From the NCBI GenBank assembly GCA_002320245.1, contig DCKD01000087.1, forward strand, positions 1 through 64,000: a stretch of 64,000 nucleotides of DNA, read 5' to 3'. The position numbers were made by a program, and so were the translations under genes. The notes beneath the pieces are model-generated. The model had not been told where the DNA came from and did not search any database. It worked only from the letters and a program-made list of their open reading frames with translations. Shown in pieces: positions 41,447-49,140 of this stretch (position 1 is its first letter; every line of letters starts with the position of its first letter). Source of the DNA: Lachnospiraceae bacterium UBA1683 (GTDB lineage: Bacteria; Bacillota; Clostridia; Lachnospirales; Lachnospiraceae).

Positions 41447-42062
41447 TGCCAACTCCATAAAAGATTTTCTTTAATTCATCAAAATACCTGTCAAGCTTTT
41501 TCCTCAGAACATCAGAATTTACATTCATTTCATTACTGCGAATTTCATGCAATAGTTGATTTGTAAATCCGATATTAGTCCAAAGGATAATTTGCTTGCA
41601 CATTTCTATATCCACCCCTTTTCTAAATTTAGTGGTATCTATTTCATCAAACAATTTCGGATAACAATCTGAATGTTTTTTTCTTTTTTCAAGTTCATTA
41701 TTGATCTCGTCTGAACTGGTAATGCATGAAAGTTTATTAAGCTCCGTTATCCAAGGATATTTTTGTATCAATGCAATCTGCAAAACATATGATTGATGTA
41801 ACTTATCAAAAATATCTCTTTCCTCATAGTTCATCAACTCGAAATACTCCTGTTTCATCAAATCTGAAAAAAAGTCATATACCATAAAAAAAAGTTCTTG
41901 CTTACTACTCACATAATGAAACATAAGAGCTTTTGAAATCCCCGCTTCCTTTGCAATAACATTTGTTGAAGCATTGTCATATCCCCGTACTACAAATTCT
42001 TTTAAAGCAGCATTAAGGATAGCGTCTCGTCTTTGGGTATCTAACTCTAATAGCTTTGTCAA
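41430..42062 (-). CDS. TetR/AcrR family regulator
   Basis: 210 residues. The N-terminal HTH is canonical: LDTQRRDAILNAALKEFVVRGYDNASTNVIAKEAGISKALMFHYVSSKQELFFMVYDFF. The C-terminal ligand domain is helical and divergent. The start is ATG 42062; a GGAA-type ribosome site lies at GGGGAACAGGC. A well-formed promoter with two operator-like repeats lies directly upstream (42088-42143), so negative autoregulation of the whole operon is likely. Confidence 0.87.
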   Translation of the reverse strand: MTKLLELDTQRRDAILNAALKEFVVRGYDNASTNVIAKEAGISKALMFHYVSSKQELFFMVYDFFSDLMKQEYFELMNYEERDIFDKLHQSYVLQIALIQKYPWITELNKLSCITSSDEINNELEKRKKHSDCYPKLFDEIDTTKFRKGVDIEMCKQIILWTNIGFTNQLLHEIRSNEMNVNSDVLRKKLDRYFDELKKIFYGVGNEREI

Positions 42063-42087
42063 TGCCTGTTCCCCTTCCTATTATCAA

Positions 42088-42143
42088 CATTTACCTAAAA
42101 GGTCAATACCATTATACATCCATTTACCTAAAAGGTCAATACC
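42088..42143 (-). promoter_or_regulatory. TetR operon promoter with two identical 23-base operator repeats
   Basis: Minus-strand -35 TTGACC (42134-42139) and -10 TATAAT (42111-42116) are separated by exactly 17 bases. A 23-base sequence is repeated perfectly at 42088-42110 and 42121-42143. Each copy contains ACCTTTTAGGT, a near-palindrome. One copy covers the -35, the other the start point, so a bound repressor would block both polymerase contacts. The spacing is 33 bases, about three helical turns. Confidence 0.85.
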
Positions 42144-42183
42144 GATACTTAATATATTTGGATTGCTTAAAGTCTTGTTATAC

Positions 42184-42303
42184 CGACACACCCTTCAGGA
42201 GTGTCGTGGGTAGAATAGCAAGCACTGCCTATGTCCGGACACATAGGCGAAATTCCCCATACTTCCCTCCCGTCCGTATGATGAATTTTCCATAGGGAAG
42301 TAT
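42184..42303. other. oriT: Candidate oriT region upstream of mobC
   Basis: Three inverted repeats are stacked within 120 bases, 190 bases before mobC: CGACAC/GTGTCG (42184-42206), the perfect 8-base hairpin GCCTATGT/ACATAGGC (42227-42248, loop CCGGAC), and ATACTTCCC/GGGAAGTAT (42259-42267 and 42295-42303). Between the last pair are CTCCCGTCCGTATG-type bases, unlike the surroundings. Multiple hairpins in a gene-free zone directly upstream of mobC-relaxase are the usual oriT position. The nic site is not known. Confidence 0.5.
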
Positions 42304-42348
42304 CCCTAACCCTCTTTGGCTTTCTTTCCGTTTTTTCTCTGCAAAACC

Positions 42349-42462
42349 TTGACCTATATCCGCAGATTTGCTACAATAGCACATGGATAATTCTATCCAA
42401 AAACAACTGAACAGACACGAAACCGAACTGTTGTAAATCGAACATTTTACAGCAGTTTTTTT
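42349..42462 (+). promoter_or_regulatory. Promoter plus terminator leader ahead of mobC
   Basis: TTGACC (42349-42354), 17 bases, TACAAT (42372-42377) form a good plus-strand promoter. About 45 bases later AACTGTTGTAAA (42426-42437) and TTTACAGCAGTT (42446-42457) form a 12-base stem with one mismatch, with a T-run to 42462: a terminator 32 bases before the mobC start. The mobC operon would be transcribed only by read-through, giving a short leader RNA of about 75 nucleotides. A 17-codon frame (ATG 42383 to TAA 42434-42436) ends in the stem, but its ATG lies near the transcription start. Confidence 0.6.
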
Positions 42463-42493
42463 GTACCCAAAATCAGGAAAGGAAGTATCAGAA

Positions 42494-42835
42494 ATGGCAA
42501 ACAGGACACGCACCAACCGGAACGAGTTTCACTTAAATGACAACGAACAGTATATCCTTGATGAGAAGTTCAAATTATCCGGAATGAAAAGCAAGTCGGC
42601 TTTCCTCCGGAAGCTCATTCTCTACGGATATGTCTATGATGTGGATTACAGTTTCCTCCGGGAATACAATACAGAGCTTGGACGGATCAGTTCCAGTCTG
42701 AACCAGATTGCAAAAAGAATTAACAGCACGAACCATGTCTATCAGGAAGATATGGACGAAGTAAAGGAGTTGATGAAACAGGTATGGCATACACAAAAAT
42801 CCATGCTATCACAGCAACCGTTGATAAAGCGGTAG
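42494..42835 (+). CDS. mobC: MobC-like relaxosome protein of the mobilization module
   Basis: 113 residues from ATG 42494, with GGAAG 8 bases upstream. A ribbon-helix-helix-like start (NRTRTNRNEFHLNDNEQYILDEKFKLSG), then the MobC signature YNTELGRISSSLNQIAKRINSTNH. It helps the relaxase nick oriT. It overlaps the relaxase start by 52 bases. Related to, but clearly different from, the MobC of ICE 1 at 10801-11142. Confidence 0.85.
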   Translation: MANRTRTNRNEFHLNDNEQYILDEKFKLSGMKSKSAFLRKLILYGYVYDVDYSFLREYNTELGRISSSLNQIAKRINSTNHVYQEDMDEVKELMKQVWHTQKSMLSQQPLIKR

Positions 42836-44116
42836 CCTATATATGCAACCCTGAAAAAACGGACGAAAGCATCTACATTTCCTCTTATGCCTGTGCGCCG
42901 GAAACCGCAGCGATTGACTTCAAATATACCTTAGACCACTGCCGGGAAAACAGCCCGAATAAAGCCTATCATCTGATACAGGCTTTTGCCCCCGGAGAGG
43001 TCAGTTTTGAGGAAGCGCACCAGATAGGGAAAGAACTTGCCGACAAAATTTTAGAGGGAAAATATTCTTATGTTGTTACCACACATATTGATAAAGGTCA
43101 CGTCCATAACCACATCATTTTCTGCGCTGCCGACAACATAGAACATAACAAATACCATGACTGTAAACAGACCTATTACCGTATCAGAAAATTAAGCGAC
43201 GAGCTGTGCAATGAGCATAACCTTTCTGTCATTATCCCTGGTGGGGAACGTGGAAAAAAATACAACGAATGGCAGGCAGACAAGAATGGAACTTCATGGA
43301 AACCGCAGCTAAGAAAGGACATCAATACAGCCATACAAGCATCGTCCACCTATGAGGAATTTCTGCTCCTGATGCGGGCAAAAGGCTATGAGATAAAAGG
43401 CGAAACTTTTGGGGAAGATGCACCCAAATTTATCTCGTTCCGTCCACTCGGCAAAGACCGCTTTGTGCGTGGCAGCGTGAAATCACTCGGCAAAGAATAT
43501 ACGAAGGAACGCATCAAAGAACGCATTGAAATGAAACGGGAACGGAAGGCTGTTATCCCAAAAAAAGATTACGCCAACAGGAAGCTGGTTGACACCACTG
43601 ATGAAAAATTCCAGAACAGTCCGGGACTGCAAAGGTGGGCAGCGATTGAAAATTTAAAGATTGCTGCGCAGGCTTACAATGAAGCTGGCTCTATTAAGGA
43701 ACTGGAACAGAAAATTGCTTCCACTGCCGCCACAGGAAAGGAAGCAAAGCAGACCGTCCGCAAGCTGGAGAACCACATCAAAGACCTTGCAGAAATCATA
43801 AAATATGCGGAACAGTACAAAGCAAATAAGGCATATAATATCGCCTACAAAAAAGCCAAAAACCCTGACGCATATTTTCGGAAGCATGAGAGCCAGATCA
43901 TTCTTTATGGCGGCGCAAGGCGTATGTTGGAACAAGCGGGCATCAGCTTAAAAGGCTTGAACATCGACAAGCTGAAAGCGGAATACCAAGAGCTGACCGC
44001 ACAGAAAAATGAGCTGACCGCCACTTATAAAAACTGTGATAAAGAAGTTAAATCTCTGAACCGGAAATTAGAAAACCTGAACCAATACTTAGGACGGACA
44101 GAAGCACAGAAAGACA
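42784..44116 (+). pseudogene. Relaxase of the mobilization module, 5' part (3' end split by IS)
   Basis: Relaxase of about 457 residues in its original form. MAYTKIHAITATVDKAVAYICNPEKT is the MOB-P start, and the metal motif is TTHIDKGHVHNHIIFC near 105-120. A helical C-terminal tail follows. At 44117 an IS256-like element enters; the present frame runs to 44181 and adds 21 foreign residues. The original last codons are found at 48212-48252 (TQEQPDRNNNPVR). With one copy of the 8-base target duplication kept, 42784-44116 plus 48212-48252 is 458 codons including stop. Only 13 residues are lost, so the truncated form may still work. Confidence 0.85.
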
Positions 44117-44430
44117 GAGGGCGTAAATTTTTTTGTGTCTTTAAAATTGGAAGTTCCATTCAGTTGGAATTAGATATGTAGCAATTTTTGGAACTTTTTG
44201 TCACTTTTTCCGGATGTTCCATCTCCTTACTTTTAGTATTGCCAGAAAGTCTGGTTCTATACATTTTTAGGCACATCAATCAGGCATTTATAGTATTTTA
44301 AGTTCGTGGGCTCTGCCCACACCCGGCCTCTGGAATAAGCTGGGATTTTCTGGCAATACTATAAATGCCGACGGAATAAGCTCGGAACGGTTTTCGTCTT
44401 TGGAGATTTGGGCCGTTCCGGCTTTTTCTT

Positions 44431-44612
44431 TTACAGATACTGCGTTAGGCGTTCCCCGTACAGCAGGATGAGCTGGCCAATCACCTGATCCCAGCCACGG
44501 TACCGCTGCGTCCACTTTTTCATTACGTTCTGGCTTGCCAGGTACAGCATTTTTGCCAGTGAGGCATCATTCGGGAATACACTTTTGTTCTTTGTTGCTT
44601 TCCGGTACTGGC
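44431..44612 (-). pseudogene. IS256-like transposase, 3' part
   Basis: Read leftward from 44612 to TAA 44431-44433 this gives SLAKMLYLASQNVMKKWTQR then YRGWDQVIGQLILLYGERL, the C-terminus of IS256-family (Mutator-type) transposases. It continues from the 5' part at 47078-48110. The two parts together with one copy of the duplication make 405 codons including stop, normal for the family. It is separated from the catalytic part and therefore not functional as is. Confidence 0.88.
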
Positions 44613-44619
44613 GGTTTAC
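44613..44619. repeat. Target duplication of the IS21-like element (left copy)
   Basis: GGTTTAC at 44613-44619 is repeated at 47078-47084 directly outside the IS21-like ends. The 7-base length agrees with the 4-8 bases made by IS21 transposases. Keeping one copy restores the IS256-like transposase frame. Confidence 0.85.
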
Positions 44620-44707
44620 TGTTTTTTGTCAAGCACTTTTCCCTAAAAAAAGCGTCAGAATTCCCTTTTTTCAGCAAGGGAATTTCCCTGCTTTCGGCGG
44701 GCATTGA

Positions 44708-45463
44708 TTATGCGTCCCGGCGCATGAGGGCATGTTCCATCCGGTAGCTCTTTCCTTCAAATATCAGGAGATGTCCATGATGGACAAGGCGGTCGATCAT
44801 GGCTGCGGCCATCTGGTCATCCGTAAAGATACCGCCCCATTTCGAGAACTCCAGATTTGTGGTAAGAATCATGCTTTTACTTTCGTAACTGTCGGATATA
44901 ACCCTGAATAGCAGCTGTGAACCATCCTTATCAACTGGAACATAGCCCCATTCGTCAAGGATGAGCAGATCCAACCCCTGTAAATCCCTCAGCAACCGTT
45001 CCAATGTACCATTTTTACGCGCTTCTGCCAGTTTCAGGACAAGTTCTGTCACGGTATAAAACTTCGTCTTATAGCCCAGATTACAGGCCTTTACGCCGGC
45101 GGCTATCGCCATATGGGTTTTTCCAACTCCTACCGGACCATAGAGTACAAGATTTTTCTGGCCGGGGACGAAATCCAGTGATTCCAGTTCCTCCCTGCTG
45201 AAAGCAGGGGGAAACTTTACATTCTGATAGCCATAGCCCTCAAATGTTTTGTAAGTTGGGAAACTGGCGCGCTTGATGAGACGTTTGCGGCGGTTTTCAT
45301 CCCGCAGGGCCAGTTCCTCATTCATGAGTTCCAGAATAAACTCCAGCTGTTTCTGTGTCCCTTTTTCATGGCACAGTTCGGAAATCCTGGCGGAAAGGAA
45401 CAGCTGCCTGCTTGCATCCAGTATCTGCGTACAGAGATCTTCCTTCATCTTTGGGGTCATCAT
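44708..45463 (-). CDS. istB: IS21 helper ATPase IstB
   Basis: 251 residues, AAA+ type. Walker A is LYGPVGVGKTHMAIAAG (near 110) and Walker B is LLILDEWGYVPVD. The motif TTNLEFSKW is the sensor region, and the C-terminus is HLLIFEGKSYRM. IstB polymerises on target DNA and chooses insertion sites for IstA. It overlaps the istA stop by 4 bases, as usual. The gene appears intact. Confidence 0.92.
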   Translation of the reverse strand: MMTPKMKEDLCTQILDASRQLFLSARISELCHEKGTQKQLEFILELMNEELALRDENRRKRLIKRASFPTYKTFEGYGYQNVKFPPAFSREELESLDFVPGQKNLVLYGPVGVGKTHMAIAAGVKACNLGYKTKFYTVTELVLKLAEARKNGTLERLLRDLQGLDLLILDEWGYVPVDKDGSQLLFRVISDSYESKSMILTTNLEFSKWGGIFTDDQMAAAMIDRLVHHGHLLIFEGKSYRMEHALMRRDA

Positions 45464-46923
45464 GACACGCTGCCTCCTTTCTTCAGGAATGCTTCGTCAT
45501 ATGCGGCTAACGACGGTCCTGTTTCCGGCGGCGTGTAAATACCGTAGCCGGTAATACGCGCTGCAAGCACAGAGGCATCACAGATGTTGATATTTCCTCT
45601 GGAGGATGCCATCTCCATGGCAGTGACAGCTGCCTTAAATCCATACTGGCCGGTCAGCTCATTCATAATACGCAGACAGTCCTTAAGCTTTTCTTTGGGC
45701 TGGGCATCCATGTAGGTACGCAGGCTGTCCGGTGTTTCACGGCGCAGGCCGCTGTTTTCCCATGCACCGGAATTCTTCAAAAGGACGGAAAGAGTTGTAC
45801 TGTAATCACTGATGTCCGTGCGGCCTTCACCAAAGGCACGACGGTGTGTTGTTATGATCTGGCCGCTGTCACTCAGAATCTCCACCGTATGGGCATGGAT
45901 TCCAACCAGTACTTTTTGGCCTGCATTTTCCGGCCGTGTGGAATAAAAATGTTTCCCATCCATGCACACTTTCCCATAACCGTCTGCCTTCAGCCATTCG
46001 TACCTGCAGACATTGAAGCGTTTCGGGGGAAGGAGCAGGAACGCCCTTCTGTCCTCTTCAAACAGCTCCCTGATGGGGACCTGCTTTTTATAATGAAGTT
46101 CACCTGCTTTCTTTTCGTGCCGCAGAAGAAGTTTTTCATTGAACTTTTCAATCTCCGAGAAATGAGGAACCGGGACAAACAGGTTTGCGCGGTTGAAATC
46201 AACTTTCCGTTCCACGTTGCCTTTCTCCCAGCCAGAGTATGGATTGCAGAAACGTACCCGGAAATGGTAATGGGCACGGAACCGTGAAAAAAGCTCCGAT
46301 TCATGGATGGCATCGCCAACCCTCCGGCCAACGCCGGCTGCATTGTCAAAGACCAGCAGGGGCGGCACACCGCCGATAAATTCAAAGATATCCTGGAGCC
46401 CCTGGCAGACACATTCCGCCGTTTCACCGCCGAATACCTGGCTGTAACCGTCATTACTGTAAGGGAACGAAACGGTAAGGTATTTCTTTCGGATAAGTGT
46501 TCCCGTTTCGTAGAAATCAGCCTCGCCAAAATCCACCTGGGCCGGACCCGGGTCCCAGACAAGCTCCAGATTCGCTTTTTCAACCCGCTGGGAACGGCAT
46601 TTTTTCAGATAGCGCTGGACGATGCTGTAACTGCCGGTATAGCTGTGTTCTTCTGTCAGACGTTCATAGATGCGCTGTGCTGTGTGGTGCTGTTTGCGCC
46701 AGTGTTTTTTATCTTCTTCCAGCCACTCCTGAATGACAGGCTTAAATGGATCAAGTTTTGAAGGATTCTCCTGTGCAATCGGTGGAACAGGGGAGAAATC
46801 ATCCTGTGAGAGGTATTTGCGTATTGTTTTGGGATCCGAGCCGGTTTTTTCGGAAATTTCACTGATTCGGTATCCACAACTGCTCAAATCTTTGATATGA
46901 TTGATTTGGGACATAGTGAGCAT
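45460..46923 (-). CDS. istA: IS21 transposase IstA
   Basis: 487 residues. The N-terminal HTH (QINHIKDLSSCGYRISEISEKTGSDPKTIRKYL) binds IS ends. The integrase core has DDE residues: Asp in AQVDFGEADFY, Asp in LLVFDNAAGVG and Glu in NPYSGWEKGNVERKVD. The C-terminal domain has RPENAGQKVLVGIHAHTVEIL. It cuts and joins the element ends with IstB. The frame is complete, so this copy may be active. Confidence 0.92.
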   Translation of the reverse strand: MLTMSQINHIKDLSSCGYRISEISEKTGSDPKTIRKYLSQDDFSPVPPIAQENPSKLDPFKPVIQEWLEEDKKHWRKQHHTAQRIYERLTEEHSYTGSYSIVQRYLKKCRSQRVEKANLELVWDPGPAQVDFGEADFYETGTLIRKKYLTVSFPYSNDGYSQVFGGETAECVCQGLQDIFEFIGGVPPLLVFDNAAGVGRRVGDAIHESELFSRFRAHYHFRVRFCNPYSGWEKGNVERKVDFNRANLFVPVPHFSEIEKFNEKLLLRHEKKAGELHYKKQVPIRELFEEDRRAFLLLPPKRFNVCRYEWLKADGYGKVCMDGKHFYSTRPENAGQKVLVGIHAHTVEILSDSGQIITTHRRAFGEGRTDISDYSTTLSVLLKNSGAWENSGLRRETPDSLRTYMDAQPKEKLKDCLRIMNELTGQYGFKAAVTAMEMASSRGNINICDASVLAARITGYGIYTPPETGPSLAAYDEAFLKKGGSVS

Positions 46924-47077
46924 CTTCCTTTCCTCCTTTATCTTTGGTCGTGCTTAGATAAAGGATAAGCGTTAGTTAAAGGGGATTCAATATGTCCCGC
47001 CTTTTTTAGGGAATTTCCCTTGCTCTTTTCAGGGAATTCTGACGCTTTTTTTCGGTAATTCTAGTGTATCATAAACA

Positions 47078-48110
47078 GGTTTACCCCCTCAATGATGTTT
47101 GTGGTATACATAATCTTTCTCAGTTCGCCAGAAAACTGATAGAACGAACTTAAATCTTCCCAATTGTCCTCCCAGCTGCGTATGGCATAGGGGTATTTCT
47201 TTCCCCAGGTTCCTTTCAATGTTTCCAGTTCCAACTTTCCCATTTCTTCTGTTGAGGCATTGTAGACCGCTTTGAAATCGGAGGCGAATTTCTTCAAGTC
47301 GCTATAATTGACATATTTAAAGGAATTGCGCAGCATATGGATGATGCACCGCTGGATCTGCGCCTGCGGGAACACAGTCTGGATGGCATCCCGGAAGCCC
47401 GGCAGGCCGTCCACACAGAAAAACAGGACATCCTGTACGCCCCGGTTCTTCAGGTCATTCAGCATTCCCAGCCAGAACTTGGAGGATTCGTTTGCACCTA
47501 CTGTGATGCTTAGGATGTCTTTATAGCCCTCTGTTGTAACCCCGAGGACGATATACGCGGCTTTGCTGACAATGCGTCCCTCATCGCGCACCTTATAGTG
47601 GATCGCATCCATGAACACAAACGGGTACAGGGAATTCAGGGGCCGTGACTGCCATTCTTTTACCTCCGGGAGGATGCGGTCCGTGATCTTGCTGACCATC
47701 TCGGCCGACATTTCAATTCCATACAGGTCCTGGATCTGGTCATGGATATCCCTTGTGCTCATGCCCCGTGCGTAAAGGGCGATTACTTTTTCTTCGATGC
47801 CGGAAACATCCCTCTGGTGTTTGGGAACAAGCTTTGGCTCAAACTCCCCGTTGCGGTCCCTGGGGATATCAAGCGGGAACTCTCCAAACTGGCTTTTGAT
47901 AGTTTTCTGAGAATACCCATTGCGTTTGTTGTCTGTGTCCAGCCCAGCCTTGTGGTTTTTGCTGTAACCAAGGGAGGCATCCATCTCTGCTTCGAGGAGT
48001 TCCTGAAGAATATCTTTGAAACTATCGCGGAGGAGGGAGTAGACATCTGCCACGCTGGAGATGTTGTTTTCTGAAATAATCTGTCGAATTTGCTCCTTTG
48101 CTACTGCCAT
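47078..48110 (-). pseudogene. IS256-like transposase, 5' part with catalytic domain
   Basis: From ATG 48110 (AGGAG 7 bases upstream) the reading is MAVAKEQIRQIISENN, then LLEAEMDASLGYSKN, and the DDE core: Asp in FVFMDAIHYK, Asp in FFCVDGLPGFRD, Glu in YTTNIIEG. It ends at 47078-47084 inside the duplication of the IS21-like element. The remaining C-terminus is at 44431-44612. In the present state it reads 13 foreign codons and stops at 47061. The upstream frame to 48185 lacks a ribosome site. Confidence 0.9.
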
Positions 48111-48211
48111 AAAAAGACTCCTTTCGAGTAAGAATTTCCATATCTGAATTCTTGCCCGAAAGGAGCCATTTTTTTCCAAAGACACAAACTATTTTACACT
48201 ACCGAAAGACA

Positions 48212-48252
48212 CACAGGAACAGCCGGACAGAAACAACAACCCCGTCCGATGA
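48212..48252 (+). pseudogene. Relaxase 3' end separated by IS insertion
   Basis: These 41 bases finish the relaxase gene of 42784-44116: with the 8-base duplication counted once they read ...EAQKDTQEQPDRNNNPVR and stop TGA at 48250-48252. A natural C-terminus with many Gln, Asn and Asp fits a relaxase tail. It is not translated now unless the IS elements excise precisely. Confidence 0.8.
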
Positions 48253-48540
48253 TGTTAAGGAAAAGGCAGCTTCCAAAAACAAAAAAGCATTGTGGAAATG
48301 TGCATAACTCCCCATTCCGCTATGGACAACGCCATTCACAGCATATGGAAAAGCAAAGGCAGCTTTCCCACATCCTGCAAACAGCGTTGCCCACAGCTCC
48401 ATAAGACAGGGAGTTATACACATTACACACAATGCCGACGACTGCGGAATCCCACTCCTTCCTTCTTTCCTTTTTATATAAGTCAGAAAAAATTCTTGCA
48501 GACAAGACCGTTTTCAGGTAAGATAATCTAAAAATCAGCA
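48253..48540. other. Gene-poor region with DnaA-box-like sequences
   Basis: Two perfect DnaA boxes: TTATGCACA on the minus strand (48299-48307) and TTATACACA (48414-48422). Between them are near-boxes TTTCCCACA (48364-48372) and TTGCCCACA (48387-48395). Short frames here are not convincing genes. Such clusters mark replication origins; an origin would suit an ICE that replicates after excision. Chance is possible because boxes are short. Confidence 0.35.
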
Positions 48541-48566
48541 AAAAAATAGGAGTGCCGAAACACCCC
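48541..48566 (-). terminator. Terminator of the toxin mRNA
   Basis: On the minus strand AATAGGGGTG and CACTCCTATT pair around TTTCGG, followed by seven T (48540-48546). It is the first good stop after the 27-residue toxin gene, giving an mRNA of about 340 nucleotides. Confidence 0.75.
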
Positions 48567-48583
48567 TATTCTCCTAAACCCTC

Positions 48584-48612
48584 TTGCAAAATCCGCAGTG
48601 TTGGTTTATAAT
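48584..48612 (+). promoter_or_regulatory. Promoter of the antisense RNA
   Basis: TTGCAA (48584-48589), exactly 17 bases, TATAAT (48607-48612). It points into the 3' part of the toxin mRNA from the opposite strand and has no coding gene downstream, so its product should be an antisense RNA. Confidence 0.78.
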
Positions 48613-48618
48613 CATCAT

Positions 48619-48727
48619 AGAAGCCGAAGGATATTGCACGTCCGACGGTTGTTCAATCGGAAACTTATAAAGCGTAAAAATTACGGATTACAAGGCTATC
48701 CTCTATTGCAGTAGAAGATAGTCTTTT
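48619..48727 (+). ncRNA. Predicted antisense antitoxin RNA of a type I toxin-antitoxin pair
   Basis: From the promoter at 48584-48612 to a strong terminator: AAGGCTATCCTCTA (48692-48705) pairs with TAGAAGATAGTCTT (48712-48725) across TTGCAG, then TTTT. Size about 109 nucleotides. It is fully complementary to the 3' untranslated part of the toxin mRNA, ending 4 bases from the toxin stop codon. This is the convergent, 3'-overlapping layout of txpA/RatA and related type I systems. Predicted from sequence only. Confidence 0.65.
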
Positions 48728-48730
48728 CCG

Positions 48731-48814
48731 TTACTTGCGGTTGTGTTTATTGTCTATGTATGTTAATGCTGCGAAAATGACCAACAGCAGTGTAAGTATC
48801 TCAAGTGTATCCAT
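48731..48814 (-). CDS. Holin-like type I toxin peptide
   Basis: 27 residues: MDTLEILTLLLVIFAALTYI then a polar DNKHNRK tail. One membrane helix and a short basic end are typical of the Hol_Tox (TxpA/BsrG-like) toxins that damage the membrane. The ribosome site is strong (AGGAGG, 5 bases before ATG 48814). The 5' untranslated segment 48843-48858 (ACAACCGCAGACTATC) is complementary to 48717-48724 plus 48736-48744, which spans the toxin stop; this long-range pairing would hide the mRNA until processed. It lies between the relaxase remains and TTRAP and may keep the ICE in the population. Confidence 0.72.
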   Translation of the reverse strand: MDTLEILTLLLVIFAALTYIDNKHNRK

Positions 48815-48886
48815 ACCGACCTCCTTTCCGTTTCCAGAAAGGACAACCGCAGACTATCCCTACTTGCTCTAATCTGACTAAAAAGA

Positions 48887-48903
48887 ATTATAGCACGTTC
48901 TGT
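48887..48903 (-). promoter_or_regulatory. Likely toxin promoter (extended -10)
   Basis: Minus-strand TATAAT (48887-48892) is preceded by TGC, an extended -10. A -35 at the right distance is weak. Start would be near 48880, about 65 bases before the toxin ATG, leaving the usual long leader. Confidence 0.5.
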
Positions 48904-48932
48904 CGAATAATGCTATAAAAGTTTTGCGCTGA

Positions 48933-49136
48933 TCACTCTGCCGCTTCCAGTGCGACCTCTGCAAATTCTTCATCACTCATGGCTTCCAGCTTCTCCAAAA
49001 CCTGTTTTGAAAGCTCCACCATATCACTGTCCTGTATGTGCGGAATCACGTTCTTTATATCGGCAATCATGCCGGTTCTGTCCTGCCCCTCAAACACGCA
49101 CATTAAATTGATTTCTTCCACTGTAAACTTATCCAT
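48933..49136 (-). CDS. TTRAP family protein (transposon-transfer assisting)
   Basis: 67 residues: MDKFTVEEINLMCVFEGQDR, then IADIKNVIPHIQDSDMVELSKQVLEKLEAMSDEEFAEVAL. This acidic, helical protein matches the TTRAP family that accompanies Tn1549-type transfer modules. Function is not known. It starts 4 bases after the stop of the 1517-residue gene, so it is the operon's last gene. The gap to the toxin promoter is 40 bases. Confidence 0.8.
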   Translation of the reverse strand: MDKFTVEEINLMCVFEGQDRTGMIADIKNVIPHIQDSDMVELSKQVLEKLEAMSDEEFAEVALEAAE

Positions 49137-49140
49137 ACGC

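Larger units (their letters stand above)
44620..47077. mobile_element. IS21-like element (istAB)
   Basis: 2458 bases, ends 5'-TG at 44620 (TGTTTTTTGTCAAGC) and CA-3' at 47077 (TATCATAAACA), the TG...CA ends of IS21. Further in, AAAAAAAGCGTCAGAATTCCC near 44644 and its complement near 47026-47048 form long inner inverted repeats, as the multiple end sites of IS21 do. It contains istA and istB on the minus strand. Flanked by the 7-base duplication GGTTTAC. It lies inside the IS256-like transposase gene, two codons after the catalytic Glu. Confidence 0.9.
44117..48203. mobile_element. IS256-like element, itself split by an IS21-like element
   Basis: Left end begins GAGGGCGTAAATTTTTTTG at 44117; right end (minus strand) begins GGTAGTGTAAAATAGTTTG at 48203. 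The 26-base ends match at 19 positions and share TTTGTGTCTTT. Outside lie the 8-base duplication GAAAGACA at 44109-44116 and 48204-48211. The transposase reads leftward (48110 onwards). Removing the inner element (44620-47077 plus one 7-base duplication) leaves about 1622 bases, larger than a simple IS256. The extra 300 bases at 44117-44430 are gene-free and structured (see findings). Confidence 0.88.

Noticed and set aside
48292..48531. 79-codon plus frame after the relaxase 3' end
   Set aside because: No ribosome site and no protein-like pattern; the 50-codon frame from 48252 in another phase is equally unconvincing.
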